The notes under the pieces: generated by a model
The model's database searches: none
What the model saw: the letters and a program-made list of their open reading frames with translations, nothing else
Told to the model about the DNA's origin: nothing
Translations under genes and position numbers: made by a program
Source: Nocardia anaemiae NBRC 100462
GTDB lineage: Bacteria; Actinomycetota; Actinomycetes; Mycobacteriales; Mycobacteriaceae
Direction: 5' to 3'
Assembly: GCF_001612725.1 (NCBI RefSeq)
Contig: NZ_BDAZ01000054.1
Span: forward strand, 1 to 64,000
Length of the DNA stretch: 64,000 nucleotides
Shown here: positions 61,139-64,000 of the stretch, piece after piece
Position numbering within the stretch: the stretch's first letter is position 1
Layout of the letters: every line of letters begins with the position of its first letter

Positions 61139-61231
61139 ATGCGCGGATCTGGAGTACGACTTGTGGCACGTCGCCACGTCGACTACAAGCGCGTCTGCAG
61201 CGCCTGCTGTCTGCCCGGTTCGCACCGGTAG
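61139..61231 (+). CDS. Cysteine-rich leader peptide upstream of sirA-cysH
   Basis: A 30-codon ORF ends at TAG 61229-61231 and contains RRHVDYKRVCSACCLPG, with three Cys codons close together near its end. Actinomycetes carry short leader ORFs of the form RRHxD-xx-RV-SA-C before sulfur-assimilation genes, and in mycobacteria poly-cysteine leaderless uORFs are described as cysteine-responsive attenuators. Low Cys-tRNA would stall ribosomes on the Cys codons and change downstream folding or termination. The sirA ATG follows 136 bases later, and 7-bp arms TCAGCGG (61233) and CCGCTGA (61290) lie in that gap. Confidence 0.75.
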   Translation: MRGSGVRLVARRHVDYKRVCSACCLPGSHR

Positions 61232-61366
61232 CTCAGCGGCGCGCATTCCCGGGATCGCCCGGTAATTCCCGATTTCGACGGACATCGGCCCGCTGACACC
61301 GCAGGCGTGAGTTCAGCCCCTCACGCCTTCAGCACGGATGTACCCCCACCCAGCAGGAGCGACCCC

Positions 61367-63166
61367 ATGACGTCGAGCACCGACGCCGGTCCAACGGATC
61401 AGCCCGGTTCCGGGCCGCACGCGCGCCCGCAGCGCCCGGCCTCCGAACGACGCGTCCGCCCGGACCGTCCCAGGACCGAGGCACCGACGGGCCCGCGAGT
61501 CCGCACCGGTAAGCCGGTGCGCCGCAAGGCCGAGGGCCAGTGGGCGCTCGGCTACCGCGAGCCGCTGAACCCGAACGAGCAGTCCAAGAAGGACGACAAC
61601 CCGCTCAATGTCCGGGCCCGGATCGAGAACATCTATTCCAAGCAGGGCTTCGACAGCATCGACAAGGGCGATCTGCGCGGCCGGTTCCGCTGGTGGGGTC
61701 TCTACACCCAGCGCGAACAGGGCTATGACGGCACCTGGACCGGTGACGAGAACATCGACATTCTCGAGGCCAGGTACTTCATGATGCGCATCCGCTGCGA
61801 TGGCGGCGCATTGAACGTCGCGCAGCTGAAGACCCTCGGCGGGATCTCCACCGAATTCGCCCGCGACACCGCCGACCTGTCCGACCGCGAGAACGTCCAG
61901 TACCACTGGATCGAGGTCGAGAACGTCCCCGAGATCTGGAAGCGGATCGAAGGCGTCGGCCTGAAGACCACCGAGGCATGCGGCGACTGCCCGCGTGTGG
62001 TGCTCGGTTCGCCGCTGGCCGGTGAATCGCTGACCGAGATCATCGACCCGACGCCCGCGATCGACGAGATCGTGCGCCGCTACATCGGCAAGAAGGAGTA
62101 CTCCAACCTGCCGCGCAAGTTCAAGACCGCGATCTCGGGCCAGCAGGATGTGGTGCACGAGATCAACGATGTCGCGTTCGTCGGGGTGAATCACCCCGAG
62201 CACGGCCCGGGTCTGGATCTGTGGGTCGGCGGCGGTCTGTCGACGAATCCGATGCTGGCCCAGCGCGTCGGCGCGTGGGTGCCGCTGGATGAGGTCCCCG
62301 ATGTGTGGGAGGCCGTCGTCTCGCTGTTCCGCGATTACGGCTACCGCCGCCTGCGCACCAAGGCCCGGCTGAAGTTCCTGATCAAGGACTGGGGCATCGA
62401 GAAGTTCCGTCAGGTGCTCGAGGACGAGTACCTGAAGCGCAAGCTGATCGACGGTCCCGCGCCGGAGCAGCCGAAGAAGCCGATCGATCACGTCGGCGTG
62501 CAGAAGCTGCGCAACGGGCTCAACGCGATCGGCTTCTCCCCCATCGCGGGCCGGGTTTCGGGCACCGTGCTCACCAAGGTCGCCGAGGCGGCGGAGAAGT
62601 ACGGCTCGGACCGGATCCGGTTCACCCCGTATCAGAAGCTGATCGTTCTGGACATCGCCGACGATAAAGTCGACGCGCTGATCGACGAGCTGGAACCCCT
62701 TGGGCTGCAGGCACGTCCGTCGCTGTGGCGCCGGAATCTGATGGCCTGCTCCGGAATCGAATTCTGCAAGCTCTCCTTCGCCGAGACCCGCAAGCGGTCC
62801 CAGGCGCTGGTGCCCGAGCTGGAGGAGCGGCTCGCGGATCTCAATGCGCAGCTCGATGTTCCGGTGACCATCAATATCAACGGCTGCCCGAACTCCTGCG
62901 CGCGTGCGCAGGTCGCCGATATCGGTTTCAAGGGTCAGCTGATCGATGACGGCGTCGGGAATCATGTCGAGGGTTTCCAGGTTCATCTCGGTGGCAGCCT
63001 CGGCTTCGACAGCGCCTTCGGTCGCAAACTGCGTCAGCACAAGGTGACCACCAATGAACTCGGTGACTACATCGAACGGGTGGTGCGCAACTTCATCAAG
63101 CACCGCGAGGACGGCGAACGGTTCGCTCAGTGGGCGGTTCGTGCCGACGAGGCCGACCTTCGGTAA
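61367..63166 (+). CDS. sirA: Ferredoxin-dependent assimilatory sulfite reductase
   Basis: The 599-residue enzyme reduces sulfite to sulfide. It has a basic, low-complexity N-terminal stretch of about 60 residues, then GRFRWWGLYTQREQGYDGTW, DRENVQYHWIEVENVPEIW and GLKTTEACGDCPRVVLGSPL. The siroheme/4Fe-4S site shows the ACSGIEFCKLSFAETRKRSQ CX5C part and the NINGCPNSCARAQVADIGFK CX3C part. ATG at 61367 follows CAGGAG. It precedes cysH by 14 bases, the order of mycobacterial nirA/sirA-cysH. Expression is probably set by the cysteine leader ORF. Confidence 0.95.
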   Translation: MTSSTDAGPTDQPGSGPHARPQRPASERRVRPDRPRTEAPTGPRVRTGKPVRRKAEGQWALGYREPLNPNEQSKKDDNPLNVRARIENIYSKQGFDSIDKGDLRGRFRWWGLYTQREQGYDGTWTGDENIDILEARYFMMRIRCDGGALNVAQLKTLGGISTEFARDTADLSDRENVQYHWIEVENVPEIWKRIEGVGLKTTEACGDCPRVVLGSPLAGESLTEIIDPTPAIDEIVRRYIGKKEYSNLPRKFKTAISGQQDVVHEINDVAFVGVNHPEHGPGLDLWVGGGLSTNPMLAQRVGAWVPLDEVPDVWEAVVSLFRDYGYRRLRTKARLKFLIKDWGIEKFRQVLEDEYLKRKLIDGPAPEQPKKPIDHVGVQKLRNGLNAIGFSPIAGRVSGTVLTKVAEAAEKYGSDRIRFTPYQKLIVLDIADDKVDALIDELEPLGLQARPSLWRRNLMACSGIEFCKLSFAETRKRSQALVPELEERLADLNAQLDVPVTININGCPNSCARAQVADIGFKGQLIDDGVGNHVEGFQVHLGGSLGFDSAFGRKLRQHKVTTNELGDYIERVVRNFIKHREDGERFAQWAVRADEADLR

Positions 63167-63180
63167 ATGGGAGAACTAGC

Positions 63181-63915
63181 GTGACAACGGATCAAGTACA
63201 GGCGGACCTGCCCGCGAAGCTGTCGGAAGACGAGTTGCGGGCGATCGCCGAAAAGGGCGCGGCCGAACTCGGGCCACACGCCTCGGCACTGGATCTGCTC
63301 CAGTGGACCGAGGACACCTTCGGCGCCGGCTACATCGTCGCCTCGAATATGCAGGACGGTGTGCTGGTTCACCTTGCCGCCCAAGTGCATTCGGGCGTGG
63401 ACGTGCTGTTCCTGGATACCGGTTACCACTTCGCCGAGACCATCGGCACCCGCGACGCGGTGGAAGCCGTATACGGCGTGAATGTGATCAATGTGCGGCC
63501 GGAAAATACTGTGGCCGAACAGGATCGGCTGCTCGGCAAGGATTTGTTCGCGCGCGATGCCGGTGAATGCTGCCGGTTGCGCAAGGTTGTGCCGCTGAAG
63601 CGCTCGCTCGGTGGTTACAACGCCTGGGTCACCGGCATCCGCCGCGTGGAGGCCCCGACCCGGGCCAACGCCCCGCTCATCTCGTTCGACGAGGCGTTCG
63701 GACTGGTGAAGATCAACCCGATCGCCGCCTGGTCCGACGACGAGATGCAGGCTTATATCGAACAGCACGGCATCCTCGTCAATCCCCTGGTGGAAGAGGG
63801 ATATCCGTCGATCGGCTGCGCTCCGTGCACACGGAAGCCGGAGCCGGGTTCCGATCCGCGAAGCGGCCGCTGGGCCGGCCTCGCCAAGACCGAATGCGGG
63901 TTGCACACAGCATGA
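63181..63915 (+). CDS. cysH: Adenylyl-sulfate (APS) reductase, 4Fe-4S type
   Basis: The 244-residue enzyme reduces APS to sulfite using thioredoxin, feeding sirA. The substrate-binding VDVLFLDTGYHFAETIGTRD and INVRPENTVAEQD are present. The CC pair (ARDAGECCRLRK) and CxxC (YPSIGCAPCTRKPEPG) hold the 4Fe-4S cluster that marks APS rather than PAPS reductases. The catalytic end is KTECGLH. GTG at 63181 follows GGGAGAACTA. Its stop overlaps a mini-ORF by ATGA. Confidence 0.95.
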   Translation: MTTDQVQADLPAKLSEDELRAIAEKGAAELGPHASALDLLQWTEDTFGAGYIVASNMQDGVLVHLAAQVHSGVDVLFLDTGYHFAETIGTRDAVEAVYGVNVINVRPENTVAEQDRLLGKDLFARDAGECCRLRKVVPLKRSLGGYNAWVTGIRRVEAPTRANAPLISFDEAFGLVKINPIAAWSDDEMQAYIEQHGILVNPLVEEGYPSIGCAPCTRKPEPGSDPRSGRWAGLAKTECGLHTA

Positions 63916-63992
63916 CCGAGTCAGGGCCCGGAGGAGGCAGCCTGCGTAACCACGTAGGGCCCCTCGGGCATGCGAAAGAGGACACAGCATGA
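63912..63992 (+). CDS. 26-codon mini-ORF bridging cysH and the next gene
   Basis: The ORF starts at the ATGA over the cysH stop and ends at the ATGA over the next start. It encodes MTESGPGGGSLRNH and then VGPLGHAKEDTA. The 15-mer at its start (63905-63919) recurs at the following start (63982-63996). No family is recognised. It may be a real coupling peptide or a byproduct of that duplication. Confidence 0.3.
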   Translation: MTESGPGGGSLRNHVGPLGHAKEDTA

Positions 63993-64000
63993 CCGAAACC
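63989..64000 (+). CDS. Start of the gene after cysH (truncated by the window edge)
   Basis: An ATG with the AGAGGAC ribosome site seven bases before it begins a reading frame of which only four codons (MTET) lie in the window. By context it should be a sulfur-assimilation or sirohydrochlorin-related gene, but nothing can be read from the sequence itself. Confidence 0.35.

Noticed and set aside
61313..63103. A 596-codon minus-strand frame opposite sirA
   Set aside because: sirA has clear siroheme and Fe-S motifs; the antisense frame has only codon-mirror composition.

Overview
This high-GC window reads as chromosome of a mycolic-acid actinomycete, most probably a Nocardia. Many GTG starts, a PapA-type acyltransferase, an F420/PPOX-type flavoprotein, Ser/Thr kinases with extracellular domains and a lipoprotein-rich gene set support this. 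From about 9 kb onward the backbone genes follow an order known from Mycobacterium tuberculosis (dnaG, dgt, TPM protein, glyS, smtB, zur, an Rv2360c-like gene, uppS, recO, amidase, era, an Rv2365c-like gene, CBS protein, ybeY, phoH, rsmE, dnaJ, hrcA, hemW, sirA, cysH). Accessory genes are inserted between these blocks. The genus call is inference, because no rRNA or marker search was possible.

Region by region. 1-3.9 kb is a worn accessory segment: a frameshifted remnant, a lone hypothetical gene, a GntR regulator coupled to a family 2 glycosyltransferase, and a frameshifted tyrosine-integrase relic. 3.9-8.4 kb holds a TetR regulator facing a small protein with a 15-residue RWN repeat and a DrrAB-type ABC exporter whose permease is frameshifted, then a cysteine-bearing HTH regulator and a DUF3291-like protein. 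8.7-13.3 kb has tRNA-Asn, a small membrane-anchored protein, and the DUF218-dgt-dnaG operon. 13.3-22.8 kb is mixed metabolism: an imine-reductase-like enzyme, a metallo-hydrolase, a TPM protein, a sulfite-oxidase-like molybdoenzyme, MarR/PPOX, a PapA5-like acyltransferase, TenA and a quinone oxidoreductase. 22.9-25.3 kb is glyS with the zinc-responsive smtB-zur pair. 25.4-32.4 kb holds a lipoprotein, a TetR-controlled membrane protein, and a two-component system next to an ABC exporter, with degenerate tandem repeats between them.

32.4-39.1 kb is uppS-recO and an amidase, separated by an inserted MazEF-like pair, a VanX-like dipeptidase and a TetR/hydrolase unit. 39.1-43.4 kb is an operon of two paralogous receptor kinases flanking a lipoprotein. 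43.5-47.9 kb is the conserved phoH-ybeY-CBS-Rv2365c-era chain, tightly overlapped. 48-54.4 kb holds LysR/MFS, a zinc-ribbon gene overlapping an unknown gene, and TetR facing a di-metal hydrolase and membrane-protein operon. 54.3-57.3 kb is hrcA-dnaJ-rsmE. 57.5-60.9 kb carries a secreted hydrolase, a small helical protein beside an RsbR-like relic, hemW and a SnoaL-like protein behind a MerR-type operator. 61.1-64 kb is the assimilatory sulfate-reduction operon sirA-cysH, preceded by a short cysteine-rich leader ORF that looks like a cysteine-sensing attenuator.

The strongest regulatory readings are the palindromes beside cognate regulators (TetR, MarR, SmtB, LysR, response regulator) and the leader peptide. 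The least explained elements are the RWN-repeat protein, the tandem repeats near 30.4 kb and the kinase-lipoprotein-kinase operon. I found no CRISPR array, intact insertion sequence, prophage or rRNA.
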